In this document: positions 1 to 8,164 of the stretch, piece after piece
How the letters are laid out: each line of letters starts with the position of its first letter
Position numbering within the stretch: position 1 is the first letter of the stretch
From: an uncultured Roseateles sp.
GTDB lineage: Bacteria; Pseudomonadota; Gammaproteobacteria; Burkholderiales; Burkholderiaceae
Reading direction: 5' to 3'
Assembly: GCA_946480605.1 (NCBI GenBank)
Contig: CAMLKW010000055.1
Coordinates: 1-21,056, forward strand
Length of the DNA stretch: 21,056 nt
Made by a program: the position numbers and the translations under genes
Notes under the pieces: model-generated
Database searches by the model: none
The model's input: the letters and a program-made list of their open reading frames with translations, nothing else
What the model was told of the DNA's origin: nothing

Positions 1-1
1 G

Positions 2-1078
2 GACGACATCCGCGGCGCCATCGACCGGCTGATCCACAACCTGATCAACATCGAGGACAAGGACGGCAAGTTCCTGCTGCGCCTGGACGATGGCCGCGTG
101 CTGGACACCAAGGGCTGGAACGGCTTCGAGTGGACGCACGGCGTGGGCCTGTACGGCGTCTACAAGGTCTGGGAGCTGACCGGCGACCCCAAGGCCTGGG
201 ACATCATGATCAACTGGTTCGAGGCGCGCTTCGCCGAAGGCATGCCCAGCCGCAACATCAACACGGTGGCGCCCTTCCTGACGCTGGCCTACCTGTTCGA
301 GCGCACCGGCGACCGCCGCTTCCTGCCCTACATCGACCGCTGGGCCGAGTGGGTCTACCGCGAGTTGCCCCGCACCGAGGAAGGCGGCTTCCAGCACATC
401 GTTTACAACAGCGTGAACAACCAGCAGCTTTGGGACGACACGCTGATGATGTCGGTGCTGCCGCTGGCCAAGTTCGGCCTGCTGCTGAACCGCCCGCACT
501 ACGTCGAAGAAGCCAAGCGCCAGTTCCTGGTCCACATCAAGTACCTGTCCGACCGCAAGACCGGCCTGTGGTTCCACGGCTGGACGTTTGAGGGCCGCCA
601 CAACTTCGCTAACGCCTTGTGGGCGCGCGGCAACTCGTGGGTCACCATCGTCATCCCCGAGTTCATCGAGCTGCTGAACCTGCCCGAAGGCGACGCCTTC
701 CGCCAGCACCTGATCTCCACGCTGGAGGCGCAGGTCAAGGCCCTGGCCCAGTTCCAGTCGCCGTCGGGCCTGTGGCCCACGCTGCTGGACGACCCGACCT
801 CCTACGACGAAGCCGCAGCGTCCGCCGGCTTTGCCTACGGCATCCTGAAGGCCGTCCGCAAGGGCTACATCTCCAAGGACTACGAGGCCTTCGGCGTGAA
901 GGCCGCGCTGGCGGTGCGCAAGCACATCAACGACGCCGGCGAGCTGACGCAGGTGAGCTTCGGCACGCCGGTGTTCAACACGCTGCAGGAATACAAGGAC
1001 ATCCCGCTGACGTCCATGCCGTTCGGCCAGGCGATGGCGCTGCTGACCATGGGCGAGCTGCTCGTCCGCTTCATCTAA
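2..1078 (+). CDS. GH105 unsaturated rhamnogalacturonyl hydrolase (5' partial)
   Basis: The frame is open to the left edge, so the true start lies outside the window; 358 residues are visible. The protein resembles glycoside hydrolase family 105 (YteR/RhiN type, six-hairpin alpha-barrel), which hydrolyses the unsaturated galacturonyl residue from the disaccharide made by rhamnogalacturonan lyases and frees L-rhamnose. Supporting motifs are L-W-D-D-T-L at visible residues 143-148 (codons 431-442 encode W-D-D-T; this area holds the catalytic Asp in the family) and A-R-G-N-S-W at 208-213, typical of GH88/GH105. Trp and Tyr are frequent, as expected for a sugar-binding toroid. No signal can be judged because the N terminus is missing; family members usually act in the cytoplasm. 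It is followed after 9 bases by a sugar symporter, which fits import of its substrate. Family assignment is strong; exact substrate is inferred from neighbours. Confidence 0.9.
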   Translation, partial: DDIRGAIDRLIHNLINIEDKDGKFLLRLDDGRVLDTKGWNGFEWTHGVGLYGVYKVWELTGDPKAWDIMINWFEARFAEGMPSRNINTVAPFLTLAYLFERTGDRRFLPYIDRWAEWVYRELPRTEEGGFQHIVYNSVNNQQLWDDTLMMSVLPLAKFGLLLNRPHYVEEAKRQFLVHIKYLSDRKTGLWFHGWTFEGRHNFANALWARGNSWVTIVIPEFIELLNLPEGDAFRQHLISTLEAQVKALAQFQSPSGLWPTLLDDPTSYDEAAASAGFAYGILKAVRKGYISKDYEAFGVKAALAVRKHINDAGELTQVSFGTPVFNTLQEYKDIPLTSMPFGQAMALLTMGELLVRFI

Positions 1079-1087
1079 GAGACGGCC

Positions 1088-2749
1088 ATGCAGACCAACT
1101 TGCACCCCGCCGCGCGGCGGCCGACCTGGGTCAACTACTGGGGCTGGGGCTCGGGCGACATGCTGGGCGCCGGCGCCCAGGCCGTCATCACCGGCTGGCT
1201 GTTCTATTTCTTCACGACCTTCTGCGGCCTGAGCGCCGCCGAGGCCGGCCTGGTGCTGGGCCTGCCGCGGCTGATCGAGGCCATCACCTGCCCGCTGATC
1301 GGCTATGTGTCGGACAACCTGCGCTACACCTGGGTGGGCCGCAAGATCGGCCGTCGCAAGCTGTTCCTGCTGATCACCATTCCGCTGCTGCCCAGCTTCG
1401 CGCTGATCTTCCGCACCGGCCACACCTTCTACTACTACCTGCTCGTCTTCATCTTCTTCGAGCTGCTGTACACGATGTTTCTCATCCCCTGGGAGACGCT
1501 GGCGGCCGAGATGACCAAGGACTACAAGGAGAAGGCCAAGTTCGCGGGCGCCCGCATGATCGTTGCGCAAAGCTCGGCCATCCTCGCGTCCTACCTGCCC
1601 ACGCTGCTGATCAACCAGTTCGGCGGCAAGGACTCGCCCGACACCTTCTTCTGGATGGCGGCCATCTTCGGCGTCATCTTCTCGGTGGTGGTCACCCTCG
1701 TCGTGCTGACCAGCTGGGAGCGACCCTACGGCACGCATGAGCAGGCCGTGATGTCACAGACCTATGGCGGCGTGCAGCTCAGGACCGTGCTCGCCATCCC
1801 GGTCAAGATGTTCCGCGACCTGTTCTCGACGCTGAAGATCCGCGCCTTCCGCCAGCACCTGTCCATCTACCTGGGCGGCTACCTGTCGCAGGACATCTTC
1901 AACAGCGCGTTCGCGTTCTTCGTCGCCACCGTGCTGATGGGCGCGACGCTGGTCATCTCGCAGCTGATGACGGTGATGTACGTGGCCCAGCTGATCTCGG
2001 TGATGGTGGCCATCCAGATCGTCATCCGCACCGGCCCCGTGCTGGCCTACCGGCTGGCCGGCTCGCTGTTCGGCGTCGCGCTGCTGCTGTATCTCGGCTT
2101 CTACCTGGCGCGCCCCGAGGGCTTCGCCGAGAGCTTCGCCGCACTGGGCACCAACCTGTTCGGCGCGCTGAACCCGGCGGGCGAGCGCTTCTCGCCGAGC
2201 CTGGTGTTCTGGCTGTTCGTGCCCATCGTGCTGGCGGGCCTGGGCCGCGGCACGCTGAACTTCGTGCCCTGGTCGGTCTACAACTACCTGCCCGACGTGG
2301 ACGAGGCCGTCACCGGCCAGCGCCGCGAGGGCATCTTCGCCGGCGTGATGACGCTGGTGCGCAAGCTCGCGCAGAGCGCCGCCATCATGGCCAGCGGCTG
2401 GATCATCGACTGGGGCGGCTACATCAAGACCAAGCCGGGCGAGGTGGTCGTGCAGACCCCCGAGGCCATCCAGACCGTCACGCTGCTGATGGTGGGCGGC
2501 CCGCTGCTGATGCTGGTGCTGGGCGCGCTGGCGTCGTGGAAGTTCCGCCTCAATGCCAGCACGCATGCCGTGCTGGTGCATGAGGTCGAGCGCCTGCGCC
2601 ACGGCGCTACCGAGGCCGAGAGCGACGAGAACCGCAAGATCGTCGAAGACCTGACCGGCTGGCGCTACGACCAGCTGTGGGGCCGCGGCAGCGGCCATGC
2701 GGCCGACTCCACGCTGCACACGCCGCAAGGCACTCCGACACGGCCATGA
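1088..2749 (+). CDS. GPH-family (MFS) sugar:cation symporter
   Basis: The 553-residue protein has about twelve hydrophobic segments and matches the glycoside-pentoside-hexuronide:cation symporter branch of the major facilitator superfamily. It shows the typical early loop (residues about 65-95, ending in basic G-R-K-I-G-R-R-K), the P-W-E-T-L-A-A-E-M-T segment after the fourth helix, and a long charged cytoplasmic C-terminal tail. Members import oligosaccharides or uronides with Na+ or H+ through the inner membrane. Placed between GH105 and an exo-lyase, it probably imports unsaturated rhamnogalacturonan disaccharides or short oligomers; that substrate is inferred. The ATG at 1088 has a weak purine-rich stretch just before it (about 1077-1083) and lies 9 bases after the GH105 stop. 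The stop overlaps the next start as ATGA (2746-2749), a sign of translational coupling. Confidence 0.88.
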   Translation: MQTNLHPAARRPTWVNYWGWGSGDMLGAGAQAVITGWLFYFFTTFCGLSAAEAGLVLGLPRLIEAITCPLIGYVSDNLRYTWVGRKIGRRKLFLLITIPLLPSFALIFRTGHTFYYYLLVFIFFELLYTMFLIPWETLAAEMTKDYKEKAKFAGARMIVAQSSAILASYLPTLLINQFGGKDSPDTFFWMAAIFGVIFSVVVTLVVLTSWERPYGTHEQAVMSQTYGGVQLRTVLAIPVKMFRDLFSTLKIRAFRQHLSIYLGGYLSQDIFNSAFAFFVATVLMGATLVISQLMTVMYVAQLISVMVAIQIVIRTGPVLAYRLAGSLFGVALLLYLGFYLARPEGFAESFAALGTNLFGALNPAGERFSPSLVFWLFVPIVLAGLGRGTLNFVPWSVYNYLPDVDEAVTGQRREGIFAGVMTLVRKLAQSAAIMASGWIIDWGGYIKTKPGEVVVQTPEAIQTVTLLMVGGPLLMLVLGALASWKFRLNASTHAVLVHEVERLRHGATEAESDENRKIVEDLTGWRYDQLWGRGSGHAADSTLHTPQGTPTRP

Positions 2750-5478
2750 CCGACACAAGCCGCCGCAACTTCTTCAAGACCGCCGCCCTGCCCGTCGGCG
2801 GGTTCGGCGGCCTGACCGGCCTGGCCGCCACCGCAGCGGCCACCGCTGCAACGCCCGCTCCGGCCCTCGGTGACGTGGACAGCCTGCGGTGGCTGGACGG
2901 CGCCGCCCCCGCGCTGCCGCTGGGCACCACGCTGGGCCTGCCCTGGCCGCGCGGCCAGCACAAGCAAGGGCAGGACTTCCACGCCGTCGATACGCAAGGC
3001 CGGCCGCTGCCGCTGCAGACCTGGCCGCTGGCGACCTGGCCCGACGGTTCGCTGAAGTGGACCGCCCACGCCCTCCCCGCCGGCATCGACGCAGGCGATG
3101 CACCACGCATCCGCGCCGGCAAGGGCGCCGCCACAGCGGGCGCCCGGGTCAGCGTGAAGGACTCGGCCGATGCGGTGGAGGTGGACACCGGCGTCATCCG
3201 CGCCACGCTGCCGCGCCGTGGCGCGCAGCTGATCCGCAGCATCACGCGCGACGGCCGCGACATCCTGCGCGCGGCCACGCTGGTGGCGCAGACCGACGAC
3301 AAGCCCGATGCGCTGCAGGGCGCCGTCACGCAGACGGCCTTCGAGAGCCGCATCGCCACCCTCACCGTCGAGCAGACCGGCCCCCTGCGCGCCGTCGTCA
3401 AGGTGGACGGTCTGCATCGCAGCAGCGCCGGCCGCGAATGGCTGCCGTTCTCGGTGCGCCTGTACTTCTACGCCGGCGCCGAGTCCGTGCGCGTGATGCA
3501 CAGCTTCGCCTTCGACGGCGACGACCAGAAGGACTTCCTGCGCGGCATCGGCCTGCGCTTCGACGTGCCGATGCGCGACGAGCCCTACGACCGCCATGTG
3601 CGCTTCGCCGGGCAGGACGGAGGCCTGTGGGCCGAGGGCGTGCGCAACCTCACCGGCCTGCGCCGCGACCCCGGCGCTGCCGTGCGTGCTGCGCAGCTCG
3701 AAGGCCGCGCCACGCCGCCGCTGGAGCAGTGGGGACCGCAGGTGCGCAAACTCCACCACCGCATTCCCGCCTGGGGCGACTACACGCTGAGCCAGCTCAG
3801 CGCCGACGGCTTCCAGATCAGGAAGCGCACCAAGCCTGGCCACGGCTGGATCCCCGCCGCCAACGGCTGCCGCGCGCCGGGCAGCGGCTACATCGGCGGC
3901 GCGACCGGTGGCGTGGCCTTCGGCCTGCGCGACTTCTGGCAGCGCCACCCGACGCAGCTGGACATCCGCAATGCGCACACCGACGCGGCCCAGGTCACCG
4001 TCTGGATGCACTCGCCCGAGGCGCCGGCCATGGACCTGCGCTTCTATCACGATGGCCTCGGCATGGAGACCCACGAGCAGGAGCTCGAAGGCCTGGAGAT
4101 CACCTACGAGGACTACGAGAAGGGCTTCGGCACGCCGGTGGGCATCGCGCGCAGCAGCGAGGTCACGCTGTGGGCGCTGGCCGCCACGCCCACGCGCGAG
4201 CGGCTCGTGCAGATGGCCGCCGCGGTGCAGGCGCCGCCACAGCTGGCCGCACACCCGCAGCGCTATCTGGACGCCGGCGTTTTCGGCCGGCTGTGGAGCC
4301 TGCCCGACCGCAGCACGCCCGCGCGGCAGCGCATCGAGGACAGGCTGGACTTCCTGTTCGACTTCTACAAGAAGGAAGTCGACCAGCGCCGCTGGTACGG
4401 CTTCTGGGACTACGGCGACATCCGCCACACCTACGACGCCGACCGCCACGAGTGGCGCTACGACGTGGGCGGCTATGCCTGGGACAACTCGGAGCTGTCG
4501 CCCGACATCTGGCTCTGGTACAGCTTCCTGCGCACGGGCCGCGCCGACATCTTCCGCTTCGCCGAGGCCATGGTGCGCCACACGGCCGACGTGGACATCT
4601 ATCACGCCGGCCGCTTCAAGGGCCTGGGCACGCGGCACAACGTGCAGCACTGGGGCTGCAGCGCCAAGCAGGCGCGCATCTCCACCTCGGCCAACCGCCG
4701 CTTCTACTACTACCTGACCGGAGACGAGCGCATCGGCGACGTCATGCGCGAGGTGCTGGACGTCGACCAGAAGCTCGACGAGGTCGACCCCGTACGCAAG
4801 ATCGCCGGCCGCGTGGACAAGGGCCCCTGGCCCGCACGCATCGGCTTCGGCACGGACTGGGGCTCGCTGGTCGCCAACTTCATGACCGAGTGGGAGCGCA
4901 CCGGCGACGTCCGCTGGCGCAACAAGCTGCTGCGCGGCATGAAGGGCATCGCGGCCATGCCGCACGGCTTCTTCACCGGCAGCGGCGGCTACGAGCCCAC
5001 GGGGCCCAACGAAGGCGCGCTGCACAACGTCAGCGGCAACAAGCTGTCGGCCAGCCACCTGAGTGCCGTGTTCGGTGGCATGGAGATGATGACCGAGCTG
5101 GTGGAACTGATCGACGAGCCGGCCTTCAAGGCGGCCTGGGTGCAGTACTGCGAGCTGTACAACGCGCCGCGCGACGAGCAGGTCAAGGCGCTGGGCGCGC
5201 CGCACGGCGGCGGCACGGTGCTGAGCGTGGGCCACTCGCGCCTCAGCGCCTACGCGGCGCTGCAGAAGAAGGACCCGGCGCTGGCCCGGCGCGCCTGGCG
5301 CGAGTTTCTGGCCGACCCGCGCTTCGGCGCCCGGCCGCTGAAAACCACCCGCATCGCCGGCCCGCTGGTGCTGAACCCGGTGGACGAAGCGCCGTGGATC
5401 AGCACCAACGACACCGCGCAATGGGGGCTGGCCGCCATCCAGAACCTGGCCCTCGTGGGCGAACACCTCAAGGATTGA
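2746..5478 (+). CDS. Tat-exported exo-rhamnogalacturonan lyase, PL26-like
   Basis: I start the gene at ATG 2746, not at the in-frame upstream codon 2677, because this start puts S-R-R-N-F-F-K at residues 5-11, a twin-arginine export motif, followed by a Gly/Ala-rich hydrophobic stretch. It also gives the ATGA overlap with the transporter. The product has 910 residues. The N-terminal part (about 45-110) has the signature of the RIFT-barrel domain of the Penicillium exo-rhamnogalacturonan lyase family (L-G-L-P-W-P-R-G and W-P-D-G-S-L-K-W-T). A beta-rich middle follows, then an aromatic-rich, helical C-terminal region from about residue 525 (for example W-Y-G-F-W-D-Y-G-D near 550) that looks like an alpha-toroid. 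The expected role is release of unsaturated GalA-Rha disaccharides from chain ends in the periplasm. The family call comes from recognition of these motifs; I cannot assign catalytic residues. Confidence 0.82.
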   Translation: MTDTSRRNFFKTAALPVGGFGGLTGLAATAAATAATPAPALGDVDSLRWLDGAAPALPLGTTLGLPWPRGQHKQGQDFHAVDTQGRPLPLQTWPLATWPDGSLKWTAHALPAGIDAGDAPRIRAGKGAATAGARVSVKDSADAVEVDTGVIRATLPRRGAQLIRSITRDGRDILRAATLVAQTDDKPDALQGAVTQTAFESRIATLTVEQTGPLRAVVKVDGLHRSSAGREWLPFSVRLYFYAGAESVRVMHSFAFDGDDQKDFLRGIGLRFDVPMRDEPYDRHVRFAGQDGGLWAEGVRNLTGLRRDPGAAVRAAQLEGRATPPLEQWGPQVRKLHHRIPAWGDYTLSQLSADGFQIRKRTKPGHGWIPAANGCRAPGSGYIGGATGGVAFGLRDFWQRHPTQLDIRNAHTDAAQVTVWMHSPEAPAMDLRFYHDGLGMETHEQELEGLEITYEDYEKGFGTPVGIARSSEVTLWALAATPTRERLVQMAAAVQAPPQLAAHPQRYLDAGVFGRLWSLPDRSTPARQRIEDRLDFLFDFYKKEVDQRRWYGFWDYGDIRHTYDADRHEWRYDVGGYAWDNSELSPDIWLWYSFLRTGRADIFRFAEAMVRHTADVDIYHAGRFKGLGTRHNVQHWGCSAKQARISTSANRRFYYYLTGDERIGDVMREVLDVDQKLDEVDPVRKIAGRVDKGPWPARIGFGTDWGSLVANFMTEWERTGDVRWRNKLLRGMKGIAAMPHGFFTGSGGYEPTGPNEGALHNVSGNKLSASHLSAVFGGMEMMTELVELIDEPAFKAAWVQYCELYNAPRDEQVKALGAPHGGGTVLSVGHSRLSAYAALQKKDPALARRAWREFLADPRFGARPLKTTRIAGPLVLNPVDEAPWISTNDTAQWGLAAIQNLALVGEHLKD

Positions 5479-5479
5479 C

Positions 5480-6730
5480 ATGAAGCATCTGCTGCTGGCC
5501 GCCAGTCTGCTGGCGGCCCCCGCCTGGGCACAACAAGCACTGCGCTTCGCCTTCGACGGCAAGCCCGTCGCAGGCGAGGTGGCGGTGCCCACCGACACGA
5601 CCTACAGCCGCGAACGCGGCCACGGTTTCGAGGCCGACGAGAAGCGCAACGCGGCTGGCCAGCCCTACTTCTTCTCGGTGGACCTGCCCGAGGGCAACTA
5701 CCGCGTCACCGCCACGCTGGGCGGCACCGCTGCCAGCGACACGACCATCAAGGCCGAGCTGCGCCGCCTGCAGCTGGACGGCATCAAGCTGCCCGCCGGC
5801 AAGACCGAGGCGCACAGTTTCATCGTCAACCTGCGCACGGCCAACATCGCCGCCGCGCCGGGCATCGAGCCTGGCCGCGTAAAGCTCAAGGAGCGCGAGA
5901 TCGCCAGCGAGGCCTGGGCCTGGGACCGCCGCCTGACGCTGGAGATCAACGGCACGCAGCCCGCGCTGGCGCACCTGGTGATCGAGCCGGTGAAGCTGCC
6001 CACCGTCTACCTGCTGGGCGACTCCACCGTGGCCGACCAGTCCGGCGAGCCCTATGCCAGTTGGGGTCAGATGCTGACGGCTCTCTTCAAGCCCACCGTG
6101 GCCGTGGCCAACCATGCCCAGTCCGGCGAGACCTTCCGCGACTCGCTGAACCGCCGCCGCATCGACAAGATCCTGTCCACGCTGCAGCCCGGCGACACGG
6201 TGCTGCTGCAGTTCGGCCACAACGACCAGAAGCAGCAGAAGGACGGCAGCGGCAACGCCGAGACCTACAAGGCCGAGCTGCGCACGCATGCGGAGCGCAT
6301 CCTGGCGCGCGGCGGCGTGCCGGTGGTCGTGTCGTCGATGGAGCGCCGTCGCTTCGACGCACAGGGCAAGCTGCAACCCAGCCTGACCGAGTACGCCAAC
6401 GCGGCCCGCGCCGTCGCGCAGGACATGAAGCTGGCCTACATCGACCTCAACGCGATGAGCATCCAGATGTACGAGGCGCTCGGTCCCGAGCGTTCGCAGG
6501 CCGCGCATCCGATGAACAACGGCAAGCTGGACAACACCCACCACAACAACTACGGCGCCATGCAGTTGGCCCGTTTGATTGCGCTGGGCCTCAGGGAAGC
6601 CCGCGTGCCGGTAGCCGCGCAGCTGCGCGATGATCTGGGCGCCATCTCGCCGGCACAGCCGCCGGCCCCGGAGCAGTTCCGCGTTGCGACCAGCCCCGGC
6701 TTTACCCAACAACGACCCCTCGGCGACTGA
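5480..6730 (+). CDS. Rhamnogalacturonan acetylesterase (CE12-like, SGNH/GDSL)
   Basis: The 416-residue protein begins with a Sec signal peptide (M-K-H-L-L-L-A-A-S-L-L, likely cleaved after A-W-A at residue 17). Residues about 20-165 form a beta-rich N-terminal extension, and the SGNH hydrolase domain follows. Its blocks are all present: G-D-S-T with nucleophile Ser182, H-A-Q-S-G, G-H-N-D with Asn248, and D-x-x-H with Asp351 and His354. This matches rhamnogalacturonan acetylesterases of family CE12, which remove acetyl groups from galacturonate in RG-I and so open the backbone to lyases. The start lies one base after the exo-lyase stop, and the stop overlaps the next start as TGATG, so translation is likely coupled. 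Location is probably periplasmic. The catalytic set is certain from sequence; the RG-I substrate follows from family and context. Confidence 0.9.
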   Translation: MKHLLLAASLLAAPAWAQQALRFAFDGKPVAGEVAVPTDTTYSRERGHGFEADEKRNAAGQPYFFSVDLPEGNYRVTATLGGTAASDTTIKAELRRLQLDGIKLPAGKTEAHSFIVNLRTANIAAAPGIEPGRVKLKEREIASEAWAWDRRLTLEINGTQPALAHLVIEPVKLPTVYLLGDSTVADQSGEPYASWGQMLTALFKPTVAVANHAQSGETFRDSLNRRRIDKILSTLQPGDTVLLQFGHNDQKQQKDGSGNAETYKAELRTHAERILARGGVPVVVSSMERRRFDAQGKLQPSLTEYANAARAVAQDMKLAYIDLNAMSIQMYEALGPERSQAAHPMNNGKLDNTHHNNYGAMQLARLIALGLREARVPVAAQLRDDLGAISPAQPPAPEQFRVATSPGFTQQRPLGD

Positions 6731-7968
6731 TGAAGTCTCAACTGCTTGCCGTGGCGCTGGCCTGCGCCACGCTCTTCCACGCCCCCGTCACGACCGCGGC
6801 GCCGCCCAAGCCCGCACTGGTCGCCGGCTTCTCCACCGAGCGCCTGCAGCGGCTGGACACGGTCATCAACGACGAGATCGCCCGCCAGCAGCTGGCCGGT
6901 GGCGTCATGGTCGTACTGCGCGACGGCAAGCCGGTGGTCTTCAAGGCCTACGGCCAGCAGGACATCGAGGCCGGCAAGCCCATGCGCACGGACACCATCT
7001 TCCGCATCGCGTCCATGACCAAGGCGTTGACCTCGGTGGCCGTGATGATGCTGTACGAGCAAGGCCACTTCCAGCTCAAAGACCCGGTGGCCAAGTTCCT
7101 GCCGGCCTTCGCCAACCTGCAGGTGGCTTTAGCCCAGGGCGGCACCGAGAAGGCGCGCCGCGCGCTGACCATCCACGACCTGCTGACCCACACCGCCGGC
7201 ATGAGCTACGGCGCCGGCCCGGCCAAGGCCGCCTACGAGGCGGCAGGCATGAAGGACTGGTACCTGGTGGGCCACGACGAGACGCTGGCCGCATGGACCG
7301 ATCGCCTCGCCGCGCTGCCGCTGCAGGGCCAGCCGGGCGAGGCCTTCACCTATGGCTATGCGACCGACGTGCTGGGACGCCTGGTGGAAGTGGTGTCGGG
7401 CCAGCCGCTGGACCAGTTCATCAAGACGCGCATCACCGATCCGCTGCGCATGCCGGACACCCACTTCTTCCTGCCGCGCGAGAAGGCCAGCCGGCTGGCC
7501 AGTGTCTATGGCCTGGAAGGTGGCCAACTCAAGCTGATGGAGACACCAGCCAAGAGCGACTTCGTCAACGGACCGCGCAAGCTGTTCTCCGGCGGCGCGG
7601 GGCTGACGTCCACGGCGGGCGATTACGCGCGCTTCCTGCAGATGCTGCTGAACCAGGGCGAGCTGGACGGCGTGCGGCTGCTGGCGCCCAAGACCGTGGC
7701 GCTGATGACGGCCAACCACCTGGGCGACAAGTACCGTGGCGACGCGGACGGCTTCGGCCTGGGCTTCTGGGTCAACGTGAAGACCGGCGGCTTCAAGGAG
7801 CTGGGCAGCGAAGGCGCCTTCGGCTGGGGCAGCGCCTATTTCCCGCAGTACACGGTGGACCCCAAGGAGCGTCTGGTCATCCTGCTGATGACGCAGCTGC
7901 GCCCGGCTGGAGGCTCCACGCTGAGCTTCCGCGTGCGCAACCTGACCTACCAGGCGCTCATCAAGTAG
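6730..7968 (+). CDS. Exported serine hydrolase, beta-lactamase family (possible esterase)
   Basis: The 412-residue protein starts with a signal peptide (residues 1 to about 23) and carries the beta-lactamase/penicillin-binding-protein fold. The nucleophile motif S-x-x-K is S-M-T-K at residues 95-98. A second motif with Tyr208 (Y-G-Y) stands where class C enzymes and family VIII esterases have Y-x-N. Near the C terminus W-G-S replaces the K-T-G type motif, as in many family VIII esterases. Related proteins include carboxylesterases, D-aminopeptidases and true beta-lactamases, so the family name does not show the reaction. Its start overlaps the acetylesterase stop, which suggests a job in RG-I breakdown, perhaps de-esterification of side chains. 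That role is inference. The stop at 7966-7968 ends the tightly packed gene run. Confidence 0.82.
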   Translation: MKSQLLAVALACATLFHAPVTTAAPPKPALVAGFSTERLQRLDTVINDEIARQQLAGGVMVVLRDGKPVVFKAYGQQDIEAGKPMRTDTIFRIASMTKALTSVAVMMLYEQGHFQLKDPVAKFLPAFANLQVALAQGGTEKARRALTIHDLLTHTAGMSYGAGPAKAAYEAAGMKDWYLVGHDETLAAWTDRLAALPLQGQPGEAFTYGYATDVLGRLVEVVSGQPLDQFIKTRITDPLRMPDTHFFLPREKASRLASVYGLEGGQLKLMETPAKSDFVNGPRKLFSGGAGLTSTAGDYARFLQMLLNQGELDGVRLLAPKTVALMTANHLGDKYRGDADGFGLGFWVNVKTGGFKELGSEGAFGWGSAYFPQYTVDPKERLVILLMTQLRPAGGSTLSFRVRNLTYQALIK

Positions 7969-8050
7969 GCCCCGCAGGCCGGCCAGCCATCAGCTTTTTG
8001 CACATCGCTATCTCGTGTCGGCATAGCAGCGCGCCCCCCGGCCGTACCTT

Positions 8051-8065
8051 GATGAAACGCTCATC
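8051..8065. promoter_or_regulatory. Inverted repeat upstream of the PL4 gene (possible operator)
   Basis: GATGA-AACGC-TCATC is a perfect 5-bp inverted repeat with a 5-base centre, lying 100 bases before the PL4 start in the only sizeable gap (7969-8164) of the RG-I locus. A TTGACC at 8069-8074 could be a -35 element just downstream, but no good -10 follows at normal spacing. A role as a regulator site is inference. Confidence 0.25.
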
Positions 8066-8154
8066 CGGTTGACCGCACAGCGCCGTGATGTCTCCCTAGA
8101 GTCCGCCGCCACGGACCGGGCAATCGCCCCGTCCCGTGAACAAAGACACACAAC

Positions 8155-8159
8155 AGGAG
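8155..8159 (+). promoter_or_regulatory. Ribosome binding site AGGAG for the PL4 gene
   Basis: AGGAG stands 5 bases before ATG 8165. It decides this start over the in-frame TTG at 8069, because the peptide beginning at 8165 also opens directly with a signal peptide. Confidence 0.85.
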
Positions 8160-8164
8160 ACTTC

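Noticed and set aside
2677..2745. Longer N terminus for the exo-lyase from the in-frame codon 2677
   Set aside because: It would bury the twin-arginine signal 23 residues inside and overlap the transporter gene by 73 bases.
2665..5598. 977-codon open frame on the - strand opposite the exo-lyase gene
   Set aside because: It is low-complexity (Ala, Val, Gly, Arg, His, Gln) with no motifs, the usual shadow of a high-GC gene. The + strand frame has a Tat signal and clear family motifs.
7969..7999. Terminator after the serine hydrolase gene
   Set aside because: A TTTTT run (7995-7999) follows GGCCGGCC, but no stable stem sits directly next to the T-run.
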